64,000 nucleotides of DNA from JACVRW01 sp963765135 (GCA_963765135.1 CAVXUX010000004.1:1-64000); one strand, 5' to 3'; shown: positions 45,098-55,162, counted from the stretch's first letter. Made by a program: numbers and translations. The notes: generated by a model not told the origin, from the sequence alone.

Positions 45098-46027
45098 ATG
45101 GCGTTTTCCCTCCGAAAGACTTCTGACCGCGGCAGCATCGGTCTCGATATCGATGGTCGCTACCTCGCGGCCGCACAGGTCAACGGCGGTCGCGTCACCC
45201 GTTGCGCGAGCCAGAACCTCCCCGAGGGCCTGGTGCGCGACGGCGAGGTGTCCGACCCGGAAGTGCTGGGTCAGCACCTCAAGAGCTTTGCCTCGGCCGC
45301 CGGCCTGCCGCGCAACGTGCGGCTGGGCGTGGCGAACCAGCAGATCGTCGTTCGCGTCGTCGAGCTGCCTCGCATCGAGGACGACAAGCAGCGCGACGCC
45401 GCGGTGCGCTTCCAGGCCTCCGAGGCGATCGCGATGCCGCTCGACGAGGCGGTGCTCGACCATCAGATCGCCGGCTTCACCACGGCCGCCGACGGCACGC
45501 CGCGCATGCAGGTCGTGCTCGTGGCCGCTCGCCGCAAGATGATCGAGACGCTGCTCGAGGCCGTGAAGGCCGCCGGGCTGAAGGCCGAGGGCGTCGACCT
45601 CGACGCGTTCGCCCTGGTGCGCGCGCTCGCCGTCGACACCGAGGAGGAGGACCCGCGCGCCCGCGTGTTCTGCCACCTCGGCGGCGTGACCAACCTCGCC
45701 GTCGCCGTCGGGGCCAACTGCTTCTTCACCCGTCCGCTGTCCGCGATCTGGGACGAGGAGGACGCCGGCTCGCGGCTCGCCGACGAGATCCGCCTGTCGA
45801 TCGACTACTACATGACCCAGCCGCAGGCCAAGCCCGTGGGCGAGGTCGTGCTCTCGGGCCCCGGCTCGGCTGACGGCCAGCTGGTGGAGAGCCTCGAGAC
45901 GCACCTGGGCATGCCCGTCCAGGTGCCCGCGCCGCTCGGCGCGCTCGACGGCTCCGTGCTCGGCCCGACCGAGGACCCGCATCGCTACACCGTGGCCGCC
46001 GGCCTCTCACTTGGAGCAGCCGCGTGA
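45098..46027 (+). CDS. pilM: Type IV pilus assembly protein PilM
   Basis: 309 residues, actin-like fold: IGLDIDGRYLAAAQVNGGRV, VELPRIEDDKQRDAAVRFQA, the PilM segment DEAVLDHQIAGFTTAADGTP, HLGGVTNLAVAVGANC and SGPGSADGQLVESLETHLGM. It forms the inside ring that links PilN to the motor. The stop overlaps pilN by GTGA. No frame break. Confidence 0.92.
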   Translation: MAFSLRKTSDRGSIGLDIDGRYLAAAQVNGGRVTRCASQNLPEGLVRDGEVSDPEVLGQHLKSFASAAGLPRNVRLGVANQQIVVRVVELPRIEDDKQRDAAVRFQASEAIAMPLDEAVLDHQIAGFTTAADGTPRMQVVLVAARRKMIETLLEAVKAAGLKAEGVDLDAFALVRALAVDTEEEDPRARVFCHLGGVTNLAVAVGANCFFTRPLSAIWDEEDAGSRLADEIRLSIDYYMTQPQAKPVGEVVLSGPGSADGQLVESLETHLGMPVQVPAPLGALDGSVLGPTEDPHRYTVAAGLSLGAAA

Positions 46028-46724
46028 AGCCCGTCAATCTCGTTCCGCAGGATCAGCGCCGGCGCGCGCGCCGACGGGCGACGGCAAGAGCGCCCCGATC
46101 GTGCTCGGCGTGCTCGCCGTGCTGCTCGCGCTCGTCGTCGTCTACGTGCTGACCAGCAACTCGGTCACCGAGCGCAAGAGCGATGCCGCGGCGGCCAGCG
46201 CCGAGGCCGATCAGCTCGAGGCGCGTGCCGGTCAGCAGGCCAGCTACACCGACTTCGCCCAGATCGCCGTGACCCGCACTGCAGGCCGTGGCCGACGTGG
46301 CCGCCAAGCGGTTCGACTGGGAGCGCTTCATGCGCGAGCTCGCGCGCGTCATGCCCGAGGGCAGCTGGCTGCAGTCCGCGGACGCGTCGGTGACCGGAGA
46401 TCCGACCTCCGGCGCCGCGACGACCTTGCCCGCGGACCCGAGCGCCACCGCCACGGTCGCCCCCGCGGCCAACCTGGTCGGCTGCACGCCGGACCAGGAC
46501 GACGTCGCGAGCATGATGGTGCGCCTGCGCCAGCTCTACCGCGTCGGACGACGTGCTGCTCAACGAGTCTTCGCTCGGCGACGAACGAGGAAGAGACGAC
46601 GGTCGTCAACTGCGGCTCGCTCTACACGTTCAACCTGACCGTCAAGTTCACGGCGGCCGAGCCCTCGAAGGAGGCCCCGCGCGGCACCCGCGGCGTGCCG
46701 GCTTCCCTCGGAGGTGGGTCATGA
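46024..46724 (+). CDS. pilN: Type IV pilus assembly protein PilN (four frame breaks)
   Basis: About 232 residues. It begins KPVNLVPQDQRRR, the sequence that binds PilM, followed by one helix (APIVLGVLAVLLALVVVYVL), a coiled coil and a domain with VAAKRFDWERFMRELARVMP and GSWLQSADASV. Breaks near 46065, 46280 (extra A before LQAVADVAAKR), 46543 and 46570. Position and the NLVP motif identify it. It overlaps pilM and pilO by 4 bp. Confidence 0.85.
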
Positions 46725-47673
46725 CCCTCACCGATCGCGACCGCAAGATCCTGATCGCGATCGTGCCGGTGGTGGTCCTCGTGGCCTACTGGTTCCTCCT
46801 GCTCGCGCCGAAGCGCGAGGAGGCCAGCACGGCCAAGGCGGACCTGGCGACCCAGCAGCAGCGCCTCGAGACGGCGCGTGCCGCGGCGGACACGGCGCAG
46901 GGCGCCAAGCAGGACTTCGACGCCAGCTACGCCCAGGTCGTGCGCCTGGGCAAGGCGATCCCGTCGACCGTCGACATGCCGAGCCTGCTGGTGCAGCTCG
47001 ACGCGGCCGCTGCCGGCACCGGCATCCGCTTCACGAAGATCGCGACCGGCGACCGGGTTCCGGGCGCCACGACGACGCCGGCGCCGGCGCCGACGACCAC
47101 GCCGCCCGCGGGGTCCGAGTCCGGCACCACCGGAACGCCCGCCGCCGCTGGCGGCGAGACCGCGCAGAGCCAGCCTGGCGCCGCGGCGGAGGCTGCCAAC
47201 AACACCCAGCAGACCGCCAACCAGAACACCGCCGCGGCGGAGCAGTCGGGCGTGCAGCCGTCCGATACGCAGACGTCCACGCCCGCCGGCGCGACCACCG
47301 CCACCGGCGATGCGGACCGCGACCGCGCCTCCGGGCCTCGAGACCGTTCCGCTCGAGCTGGAGTTCGAGGGCAACTTCTTCAACCTGGCCGACTTCTTCC
47401 ACGACGTGAAGCGCTTCGTGTCGCGTTGCGAACAGCAGCGTGCTGGTCAGCGGGCGCCTGGTCACCGTGGAGAGCGTGCGGTGGACCAGCGACGAGGCGA
47501 TCTTCCCGCACATCCGGGCCGAGATCACCGCGACCGTCTACCTCTCGCCGAAGGCCCAGGGCGTCACGGCCGGCGCGACCCCGCAGGGTCCCTCGACCGG
47601 CACGCCCGCTTCCGGCACGACCCCCGCCGACAGCGCGCCCGCCGTTGCGCCGACCGCCACCGCGACCCCGTGA
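46721..47673 (+). CDS. pilO: Type IV pilus assembly protein PilO (two frame breaks)
   Basis: About 315 residues, longer than the usual 200. It has an N-terminal helix (ILIAIVPVVVLVAYWFLLLA), a coiled coil (KADLATQQQRLETARAAAD) and PSTVDMPSLLVQLDAAAA, then about 80 residues of Thr/Pro/Ala/Gln-rich low complexity (TPAAAGGETAQSQPGAAAEA) ahead of the C-terminal domain LELEFEGNFFNLADFFHDVK and VSGRLVTVESVRWTSDE. Breaks near 47335 and 47428. It pairs with PilN in the membrane. Stop overlaps the next gene by GTGA. Confidence 0.85.
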
Positions 47674-48641
47674 AAGCCATGCAGAACTTCCTAAGCCAGG
47701 TGTTCAACGACCTCCGCGCCGCGCCGGCTGCTGCCGGTGGCGGCGCTGCTCGTGGCCGGGCTGGTCGCCGTGCCGATCGTGCTCTCGAAGAAGGCCGACG
47801 AGACGCCCGCACCCGCGCCCGAGCCCGCGACCAGCCAGGCTCAGTCCAACCAGCCGAAGGGGCCGGACGAGCTGGCGCAGGTCAAGCTCGAGGACTCGGG
47901 CGAAGGCAACGGCTCGTCGCTGAGCGCGTTCGACGCCAGCGATCCGTTCGCGCCGCCTCAGAAGGTGCTCAAGGCCGCGCGCGACGAGGCCCAGGGCGAC
48001 ACCGGCGCGACCCCCCCGAGACCGGCACGCTGCCGCCCGGCACCGACACCGGCACCGGCACCGGCGGCGAGACCGGCAGCGGCACGCCCGAGAGCGGCGA
48101 CGGCGGCGGCGGTGGCGGCGGCGGTGGCGGCGGTACCAAGACCTCCGAGTTCACCTACGTCCTCGACGTGACGTTCTGGTCCAACGGCAAAAAGCGCCGC
48201 TTCCAGAACCTGAAGAAGCTCGACATGCTGCCCAACCAGGTGGCGCCGCTGCTGATCTTCATGGGCGTCTCCGACGACGCCGGCAACGCCGTCTTCCTGG
48301 TCGACTCGACGCTGTCGGCCGCGGGCGAGGGCAAGTGCAAGCCGAGCCGCGACGACTGCGCGTTCCTGTACCTGGGCGCGGGCGCCGAGGAGGAGTTCAC
48401 CAACGACGACAACGACTCGTACCGGCTGATCGTCAACGAGATCAAGAAGGTCAAGGTCGGCGACCAGACCGGCACGGCCGCCTCGGACGACGAGGCCAGC
48501 GCCTCGGCCAGCAAGTCCGCGCGGTCGGCTGTCGGCGCCAAGCCGCGGGCCCGACGCTTCAGCTTCCCGACGCTGACCGACTTCGTAGTCGAGTCCGGCC
48601 AGGACACGAACAACTCAACTGGCGCGGATGAGCGCCGATAG
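47670..48641 (+). CDS. Membrane protein in the PilP position of the pilus operon (two frame breaks)
   Basis: About 323 residues. A helix (VAALLVAGLVAVPIVLSKKA) is followed by a Pro/Ala-rich then Gly-rich linker with a run of about ten Gly, and a C-terminal domain with EFTYVLDVTFWSNGKKRRFQ, LPNQVAPLLIFMGVSDDAGN and YRLIVNEIKKVKVGD. Breaks near 47720 and 48017. There is no PilP similarity that I can see, but the gene is in its place and GTG 47670 overlaps pilO. Two cysteines (GKCKPSRDDCAF) could form a disulfide outside. Likely a monoderm alignment-complex component. Confidence 0.65.
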   Translation: MKAMQNFLSQVFNDLRAAPAAAGGGAARGRAGRRADRALEEGRRDARTRARARDQPGSVQPAEGAGRAGAGQARGLGRRQRLVAERVRRQRSVRAASEGAQGRARRGPGRHRRDPPETGTLPPGTDTGTGTGGETGSGTPESGDGGGGGGGGGGGTKTSEFTYVLDVTFWSNGKKRRFQNLKKLDMLPNQVAPLLIFMGVSDDAGNAVFLVDSTLSAAGEGKCKPSRDDCAFLYLGAGAEEEFTNDDNDSYRLIVNEIKKVKVGDQTGTAASDDEASASASKSARSAVGAKPRARRFSFPTLTDFVVESGQDTNNSTGADERR

Positions 48642-48654
48642 AAGGGGTATGGCA

Positions 48655-50047
48655 ATGCGCCGTCTCATCACCATCTGCCTGCTCGCTCTCTCGGCCGTCG
48701 CGCTGCTCGCGGCCGCGCCGATCGCGAGCGCCGCGGTCAAGCCGCAGATCACCCGCGTCACGCCGATGCGCATCAGCGTCGGCAACCTGCTGACCATCCG
48801 CGGCAAGCACTTCCGCGCCCGCGCCAAGAGCAACACCGTCATCTTCCGGGCCAACAGCGGCCGCACGGCCTTTGCCAAGCCCCGCCGCGCGAGCAGCACC
48901 AAGCTGGTCGTGCGCATCCCGCCGGCCGTCGCGAGCCTGCTGACCGTCAAGAGCAGCAAGCAGCGCCCCACGCGCCTGAAGCTGCGCGTGCTGGCCGGCA
49001 AGTTCAGCTCGTACACGAGCCGGCGGCTGTCGCCCGTGGTGACCGGCGCCGGGGACGGCGACGGCGGCACCGACGCCGCCAAGGTCTGCAAGGACGATGC
49101 CGACCACGACAACGACCTGCTGCCGAACGACCTCGAGCTGCAGATCGGCACCGACCCCTGCCTCGAGGACACCGACGACGACAAGATGACCGACGGCTGG
49201 GAGTACTACTCGGCCAAGGACCTGAACATCAAGGCGGTCCCGTACCCGGGCAAGCGGCCCTACCCGAACGCGCTCGACCCGTCGGACGGCGGCAGCGGCC
49301 CGGCCAGCAAGTACGACTTCGACGGCGACGGTCTGACCACCCGCGAGGAGTACCGCGCGTGGCGGATCACGGGCAGCTCGTTCATCGCATCGAAGGCCGG
49401 TGGCCTCGACCTCGAGTCGCCGCTGGGCTACAGCGACGGCACCAAGTTCAGCCGCGGGAGCGAGACGCCGGGGTCGCCGAACTGGCGCAGCGCCGATTAC
49501 GGCCTGCCCAACCCGACCCAGGCGTTCCCGAGCTTCTACAAGTACGCGCAACGGCGCGGACTGGCGCGACCAGGAGCGCGACGCCGACGGCGACGGCCTC
49601 AACAACTGGCTGGAGTCCGCTCGCGGACCGAGCAACAACGGCTGGTGGCAGAGGTTCTGGGCGAGCGACAAGCAGTTCAGCCCGCCGATCGAGCCGTGGG
49701 CTGACAAGAACTACTGCGCCGGCTACGGAGGACCCAACGAGCTCCAGGCTCCGGGCTACTACGACCAGCGTTTGTTCACCGACCTCGACCTGGCCGACCC
49801 CGACGTGGACGGCGACACGCTGCTCGACGGCGAGGACGACCAGGACAACGACGACGTGAACAACATCACCGAGCTGTACGAGACGGTCAAGGACGGCGAC
49901 CTCGACGGCGATCCCAGCTGGTGCGGGTACACCGCCGGGACCGTGCCCACGATCAACTACGGCGGCTTCGTCTCCGCGATCAACCCGTTCAACCCGTGCG
50001 CGCCGAACCCGGTCTCGCGTACGTGCCCGGACTACAAGCCGTTCTAA
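48655..50047 (+). CDS. Secreted protein with IPT-like and calcium-binding (thrombospondin type 3-like) repeats
   Basis: About 464 residues. Signal peptide RRLITICLLALSAVALLAAA ending ASA; then a region like IPT/TIG domains (QITRVTPMRISVGNLLTIRG); then acidic repeats with Ca-binding patterns: DDADHDNDLLPNDLELQIGT, DTDDDKMTDGWEYY, KYDFDGDGLTTREEYRA, DADGDGLNNWLESA and DPDVDGDTLLDGEDDQDNDD. A break lies near 49549. ATG 48655 is preferred over 48649 and 48628 for its spacing to AGAAGGGG. At the end of the pilus operon, it may be a pilus-linked adhesin. Confidence 0.72.
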
Positions 50048-50103
50048 CCATCCGCGCTCTGACGGACTGGCGTCCGCAGCCTCATAAGTAGGGTGTGGGC
50101 GCC

Positions 50104-51271
50104 ATGTCTTTGCGCTTCGTAACCGCGGGCGAGTCCCACGGCCCCGGCCTCACGGCGATCGTCGAGGGGCTGCCGGCCGGCCTCGAGCTGAGGCCCGAGG
50201 ACATCGACCGCGACCTCGCCCGGCGCCAGCTCGGCCACGGCCGCGGCGGCCGCATGAAGATCGAGAAGGACCGCGCCGACGTGGTGGCCGGCGTACGCCA
50301 CGGGCGCACGCTCGGGAGCCCGGTCGCGCTGCGCGTGGACAACCGCGACTACCGCAACTGGGAAGAGCGGATGAACCCGTGGCCGGTGGACGCCGAGGTC
50401 GACGAGGTGCACCTGCCGCGCCCGGGCCACGCCGACCTGCCCGGCCTGCTCAAGTACGGCCACACCGACGTGCGCAACGTGCTCGAGCGCGCCTCGGCGC
50501 GCGAGACGGCGGCGCGGGTCGCCGCCGGCGCGCTCGCGAAGGCGCTGCTGCGTGAGCTCGGCGTCGTCGTGCTGTCGCACGTCACGCGCATCGGCAGCGT
50601 CACCGCTCCCGAGCGCGACGACCTGCGCCCGGAGGACTTCGATGGCGTGGACGAGTCGCCCGTGCGCTGCCTCGACGATGAGGCGAGCGCGGCGATGGTG
50701 GCTGAGATCGACACCACCCGCAAGGCGAACGAGTCGCTCGGCGGTGATATACGAGGTGATCGCGTTCGGGCTGGTGCCCGGGATCGGCTCCCACATCTCC
50801 TGGGAGGAGCGCCTCGACGGCCGGCTGGCCGGCGCGATCATGTCGATCCAGGCGATGAAGGGCGTGGGCATCGGCGACGGCTTCGACCTGGCCGGCCGGG
50901 TCGGCTCGCAGGCGCACGACGAGGTCTTCTGGTCGGAGGAGCAGGGCTACTTCCGCGAGACCAACCGCGCCGGCGGCGTCGAGGGCGGTATGACGAACGG
51001 AGAGCCGGTGGTGGTGCGGGCGGCCATGAAGCCGCTGCCAACGCTGACCAAGCCGCTGCGCAGCGTCGACATCGCCACCAAGGAGCCAGCCGCCGCGCTG
51101 CGCGAGCGCACCGACTCGTGCACGGTGCCCGCCGCGGGCGTGGTGGGCGAGGCGATGGTGGCGCTGGTGCTGGCCGCCGCGTACCGCGAGAAGCTGGGCG
51201 GCGACCACATCGACGACACCAAGGCAGCCCTGCGCGCCTACGAGGAGCGCATCGGTTGGAGTCGCAGCTAG
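50104..51271 (+). CDS. aroC: Chorismate synthase (one frame break)
   Basis: About 388 residues. ESHGPGLTAIVEGLPAGLEL, RRQLGHGRGGRMKIEKDRAD, GRTLGSPVALRVDN, ASARETAARVAAGALAKALL, and after a break near 50746 (extra G) YEVIAFGLVPGIGSHISWEE, GGVEGGMTNGEPVVVRAAMK. It makes chorismate from EPSP with reduced flavin, the last common step to aromatic amino acids. Its 3' end overlaps aroKB by 16 bases. Confidence 0.93.
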
Positions 51272-52779
51272 GCGCGATCGTCCTGGTCGGCTTCATGGGC
51301 GCGGGCAAGTCCACGGGCGCCCGGTCGCTCGCAGCCGAGCTGGGCGGACAGGCGCTCGACTCCGACCGCGAGCTCGAGGCGCGCCTCGGGGAGACGATCG
51401 AGGCCTACTTCGACCGCCACGGCGAGGACGCGTTCCGCGAGCAGGAGGAGAGCGTGGTCTGCGAGCTGCTCGCCCGCGGGGACGCTCCGGTGATCGCGCT
51501 TGGCGGCGGTGCCGTCCAGTCCGAGCGCGTCCGCGAGGCGCTCACCCGCCACACGGTCGTGCACCTCGAGATCGACCCGGACGACGCCTGGCACCGCGCC
51601 TCGGGCAAGGGCCGGCCGCTCGCCCGCGACCCGGGCCGCTTCGAATCGCTCTGGCGCGACCGCCGCGCGCTCTACGACTCGGTGTCCGACGTCGTCGTCC
51701 CGCCGGCGGACCGCGACGCGCTGCGCCGCGCGCTGCCGTTCGTGCTGGCCCTGCGCGAGGCCCCGTCCGGGACCCGGCTGGTGTGGGCCGCCGCCGAGTC
51801 GGGCGACTACCCGGTCTACCTCGGCCGGGGCATGATCGAGTCGGGCTTCTTCCCGCCGCTGAGCGGGCGCCGCTTCGTGGTCACCGACGAGAACGTCGCG
51901 CGCGTGCAGCGCGTGGAGGGCGACGAGCGCATCGTGGTGATGCCCGGCGAGGACCACAAGACGATCCACGGCGCCGAGCACGTGCTGCGCTCGCTCGCCC
52001 AGGGCGGCGCCGAGCGCGGCGACCTGGTCGTGGGTGTCGGAGGCGGGGTCGTCGGTGACATGGCCGGGTTCTCCGCGGCCGTCTACCAGCGCGGCATGCG
52101 CCACGCACAGGTGCCGACCACGCTGGTGGCCCAGGTGGACTCCGCCTATGGCGGGAAGACCGGGGTCGACCTGCCCGAGGGCAAGAACTACGTGGGCGCC
52201 TACCACCAGCCGTCGGCGGTGCTCTGCGACCCGGCCGCGCTCGACACGCTGCCGGTGGAGGAGATGGCGGCCGGCTACGTCGAGGTGGTCAAGACGGCGC
52301 TGATCGCCGGCGGCGGCCTCTGGGCGCGCGTGCGCCAGGGCGGCGAGGTCGGCGGGCCCGACATCATGGGCTGCGTGCGCACGAAGCTGGCGGTTGTCGC
52401 CGAGGACGAGCGCGACGGCGGCCGCCGCCAGGTGCTCAACCTCGGGCACACCGTGGGCCACGCGATCGAGGCGGCCACCGCCTACGGGCGCTACCGGCAC
52501 GGCGAGGCCGTCGGCATCGGCCTGCTGGCGGCGCTGCGCCTCTCCGACCGCGAGGCGCTGCGCTCCGAGGTCGCCGACCTGCTCTCCGCGCGCGGGCTGC
52601 CGCTGACGTTCTCGGGCGCGTCGGTCGACGACGTGCTCGCGCTGGTCGAGCGGGACAAGAAGCGCGCCGCCGGGCGCGTCCCCTTCGTGCTGGTGGAGGC
52701 GCCCGGCGAGGTGACCCCCGGCCACGAGGTCGATCCGGATGCGCTGCGCGCGGCGGTGGAGGAGGTCCACGAAGGATGA
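51256..52779 (+). CDS. aroKB: Bifunctional shikimate kinase / 3-dehydroquinate synthase
   Basis: 507 residues in a single unbroken frame, starting at TTG 51256 inside the end of aroC. Residues 1-165 are shikimate kinase: VGFMGAGKSTGARSLAAELG (Walker A), DSDRELEARLG, IALGGGAVQSE and GRPLARDP lid. Residues 180-507 are AroB: TDENVARVQRVEG, MPGEDHKTI, VGVGGGVVGDMAGFSAAVYQ, TTLVAQVDSAYGGKTGVDLP, KNYVGAYHQPSAV, EVVKTALI and LNLGHTVGHAIEA. Both sites look intact. The fusion covers two non-consecutive steps of the pathway. Next to aroC and aroQ, it shares their operon. Confidence 0.93.
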   Translation: MESQLGAIVLVGFMGAGKSTGARSLAAELGGQALDSDRELEARLGETIEAYFDRHGEDAFREQEESVVCELLARGDAPVIALGGGAVQSERVREALTRHTVVHLEIDPDDAWHRASGKGRPLARDPGRFESLWRDRRALYDSVSDVVVPPADRDALRRALPFVLALREAPSGTRLVWAAAESGDYPVYLGRGMIESGFFPPLSGRRFVVTDENVARVQRVEGDERIVVMPGEDHKTIHGAEHVLRSLAQGGAERGDLVVGVGGGVVGDMAGFSAAVYQRGMRHAQVPTTLVAQVDSAYGGKTGVDLPEGKNYVGAYHQPSAVLCDPAALDTLPVEEMAAGYVEVVKTALIAGGGLWARVRQGGEVGGPDIMGCVRTKLAVVAEDERDGGRRQVLNLGHTVGHAIEAATAYGRYRHGEAVGIGLLAALRLSDREALRSEVADLLSARGLPLTFSGASVDDVLALVERDKKRAAGRVPFVLVEAPGEVTPGHEVDPDALRAAVEEVHEG

Positions 52780-53210
52780 AACGGCGCATCGAGGTGCTGC
52801 ACGGCATCAACTTCGACGTGCTCGGCCGCCGGCCGGCGGCGCACTACGGCGGGCTCACGCTGGAGGCTCTCGAGGTGCAGATCAAGCGCTTCGCGGACGA
52901 GCTCGACCTGACCGTGGCGTTCTCCCAGACCAACCACGAGGGCGAGTACTGCGAGGCGCTGCACAACGCCACGGGCGAGGGGCTGATCCTCAACCCGGGC
53001 GCGTGGACGCACTACTCGTGGGCGATCCGGGACGCACTGGAGGTGACCGGGCTGCCGGCCGTGGAGGTGCACCTGTCGGCCGTCGACGAGCGCGAGGAGT
53101 GGCGGCGCGTGTCGGTGATCCGGGACGTCTGCATCGGCACGGTGCAGGGCAAGGGGCCGGACGGGTACCGCGATGCGCTCGAGCTGCTGCGGGAGCGACT
53201 GGAAGCGTGA
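52776..53210 (+). CDS. aroQ: 3-dehydroquinate dehydratase, type II
   Basis: 144 residues. EVLHGINFDVLGRRPAAHYG holds the usual N-LG-R-P--YG motif with catalytic Tyr; FSQTNHEGEYCEALHNA and LNPGAWTHYSWAIRDALEVT and VEVHLSAVDERE follow. The common family motif GPNLN is HGINF here, a small change. It dehydrates 3-dehydroquinate. ATG 52776 overlaps aroKB by ATGA; the stop overlaps the next gene by GTGA. Complete. Confidence 0.92.
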   Translation: MKRRIEVLHGINFDVLGRRPAAHYGGLTLEALEVQIKRFADELDLTVAFSQTNHEGEYCEALHNATGEGLILNPGAWTHYSWAIRDALEVTGLPAVEVHLSAVDEREEWRRVSVIRDVCIGTVQGKGPDGYRDALELLRERLEA

Positions 53211-54265
53211 GCCGCGCCGACCGCGTGGGCGCCCAGCTGGAAGAGCGCGAGCTCGACTGCCTGCTGGTGACCAACCTCGTCAACGTGCGCTACCTGACCG
53301 GCTTCACGGGCACGAACGGCGCCTGCGTGGTCACGCGCGACGAGCGCCTCTTCCTGACCGACTCGCGCTACGTCGAGCAGGCCAAGCAGCAGGTGACCGA
53401 GTTCGAGCGCCTCGAGGCCAGCCGCGAGCTGCTCGGCGACCTGGCGGCGCGCCTGAGCGGGCGGGCTGGGTTCGACGACGCGCATGTGAGCGTCAAGGCG
53501 CACGCCGCGCTCGCCGACAAGGTGCCCGACGGCGTCGAGCTCGTACCGGCCGCGGGGCTGGTCGAGCGGCTTCGGGCGGTGAAGGACGAGGCGGAGCTGG
53601 CCGCGATCCGCGCGGCGGCCTCGCTCGCCGACGGCGCCTACGAGCAGCTGCGTGACACCGGCCTCGTCGGCCGCACCGAGCGCGAGGTGGCACGCTCGAT
53701 CGTGCGCTACCTCGAGGACCAGGGGGCGGACGAGGTGTCGTTCCCGCCGATCGTCGCCGCTGGGGCGCACGGGGCGCTGCCGCACGCGTCGCCGCGCGAC
53801 GTCGAGATCCCGAGTGGCGTGCTGGTCGTAGTCGACCTGGGCGCGCGGCTGGACGGCTACTGCTCGGACTGCACGCGCACGTTCGCGACCGGCCCGCTCG
53901 AGGACCGCGCGAGCGAGGGCTACGAGGTCGTGCGGCGCGCGCAGGAGACGGCCCTCGGCGAGGTGCGCGCGGGCGCCGTGGCAAAGGAGGTCGACGCCAG
54001 GGCCCGTGAGCTGGTCGAGTCGGGGTTCGGGATCGGCTTCGACCACGGCCTCGGCCACGGGGTCGGCCTCGAGGTGCACGAGGGCCCGCGGCTGGCGCGG
54101 ACCGCCAAGGGATCGCTCGAGGCGGGCAACGTGGTGACCGTCGAGCCGGGGCTGTACGTGCCCGGCGACTTCGGCATCCGCATCGAGGACCTGGTGGCCG
54201 TCACGGCCGATGGGCGCGAGGTGCTGACCGGGTTCCCGAAGGAGCTCGTGACAGTCGACGGCTGA
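53207..54265 (+). CDS. pepP: Xaa-Pro aminopeptidase (M24 family)
   Basis: 352 residues. An N-terminal creatinase-type domain (LLVTNLVNVRYLTGFTGTNG) precedes the pita-bread domain with all five metal ligands: VVVDLGA, CSDCTRTF, GLGHGVGLEVHE, TVEPGLY and RIEDLVAVT. It removes N-terminal residues before proline. Its place at the end of an aro operon is common in actinobacteria (there often followed by efp, which is absent here). GTG 53207 overlaps aroQ. No frame break. Confidence 0.92.
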   Translation: MSRADRVGAQLEERELDCLLVTNLVNVRYLTGFTGTNGACVVTRDERLFLTDSRYVEQAKQQVTEFERLEASRELLGDLAARLSGRAGFDDAHVSVKAHAALADKVPDGVELVPAAGLVERLRAVKDEAELAAIRAAASLADGAYEQLRDTGLVGRTEREVARSIVRYLEDQGADEVSFPPIVAAGAHGALPHASPRDVEIPSGVLVVVDLGARLDGYCSDCTRTFATGPLEDRASEGYEVVRRAQETALGEVRAGAVAKEVDARARELVESGFGIGFDHGLGHGVGLEVHEGPRLARTAKGSLEAGNVVTVEPGLYVPGDFGIRIEDLVAVTADGREVLTGFPKELVTVDG

Positions 54266-54993
54266 TGGCGCTCGCCGCCGTCGCCGCCTTCCTCGGTGCC
54301 TTCGTGCAGTCCACGACGGGCTTCGGGTTCGCGCTCGTGCTCAGCCCGGCGCTGTTCGCGGTGATGGATCCGGTCGAGGCGGTGATGACGCTGCTCGTGC
54401 TCGGGCTGGCTCTCAGCCTGCTGGTGCTGTTCGAGCGCGGTCGCCCCGAGCACGTGGACTGGCGCGCGCTGGCGCCGATGCTGCTGTGGGCGCTGCCGGG
54501 GCTCGCGCTCGGCGCCGTGGCGCTGACCCGGCTCTCGAAGGAGGTGCTCCAGGTGGTGGTGGGGGTGGCGGTGATGGCCGCTGCCGCCTGGCAGCTGAAG
54601 CGGCGCCGCCGCGGCGTGGAGCCGCACCCGGTGCCGGCCGGCCTGGCCGGCTTCGTGAGCGGCGCGCTGACGACCTCGATCAGCGTGAGCGGGCCGCCGG
54701 TGGTGCTCTGGCTCGAGGCGCGCGAGGCACACCCGGAGGAGTTCCGCGCGACGCTGGCGGCCACGTTCCTGGCGCTGAACCTGGCCGGCGGCGCGGTGCT
54801 GCTCGGGGCCGAGGGCAGCGGCTCGCTGGAGGCCGGCACGGTGGCGCCGCTGCTGGGGCTGGTGGCGGCCGGCTACGGGCTGGGCGCGGTGGCGTTCCGC
54901 CGACTGAACCACGAGCGCTTCTACACGCTGGCGCTGGCGCTGGTGGCCGGCACGGGGGCGGCGAGCGTGGTGGCGGGGCTGGGCGTGTTCTGA
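54265..54993 (+). CDS. TSUP-family (TauE/SafE) membrane transporter
   Basis: 242 residues with about seven helices: MALAAVAAFLGAFVQSTTGF, LVLGLALSLLVLFERG, VVVGVAVMAAAAWQLKRRR, GFVSGALTTSISVSGPPVVL (the TSUP repeat core G-x3-G...GP), FLALNLAGGAVLLGAEGSG. TSUP proteins move sulfur or organic anions such as sulfite, sulfoacetate and taurine. ATG 54265 overlaps the pepP stop by one base. The substrate cannot be set from context. Confidence 0.85.
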   Translation: MALAAVAAFLGAFVQSTTGFGFALVLSPALFAVMDPVEAVMTLLVLGLALSLLVLFERGRPEHVDWRALAPMLLWALPGLALGAVALTRLSKEVLQVVVGVAVMAAAAWQLKRRRRGVEPHPVPAGLAGFVSGALTTSISVSGPPVVLWLEAREAHPEEFRATLAATFLALNLAGGAVLLGAEGSGSLEAGTVAPLLGLVAAGYGLGAVAFRRLNHERFYTLALALVAGTGAASVVAGLGVF

Positions 54994-55146
54994 GCCCGAG
55001 CCAACGGCAGCGATAAGGACGGCCTCGGCCAAAATGGCGGCTCCGAGAGGGGCTCCCGGAACCGCAACGTCGGCACCCGGGCCGCCTTCATTCCTGCTGT
55101 TTACCCCCCGGCCGCACAGTGGCTTGCAGCCGACCACTCCGGATGC

Positions 55147-55158
55147 GAACATGTGTTC
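55147..55158. promoter_or_regulatory. LexA (SOS) box overlapping the start of the ImuB-like gene
   Basis: GAACATGTGTTC is a perfect palindrome and matches the actinobacterial/Bacillus LexA consensus GAAC-N4-GTTC exactly. It covers the ATG at 55151, so either translation starts at ATG 55163 (MVVCVFYPRF) or LexA binds across the start. It links this gene to the DNA-damage response. Confidence 0.75.
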
Positions 55159-55162
55159 GGTC

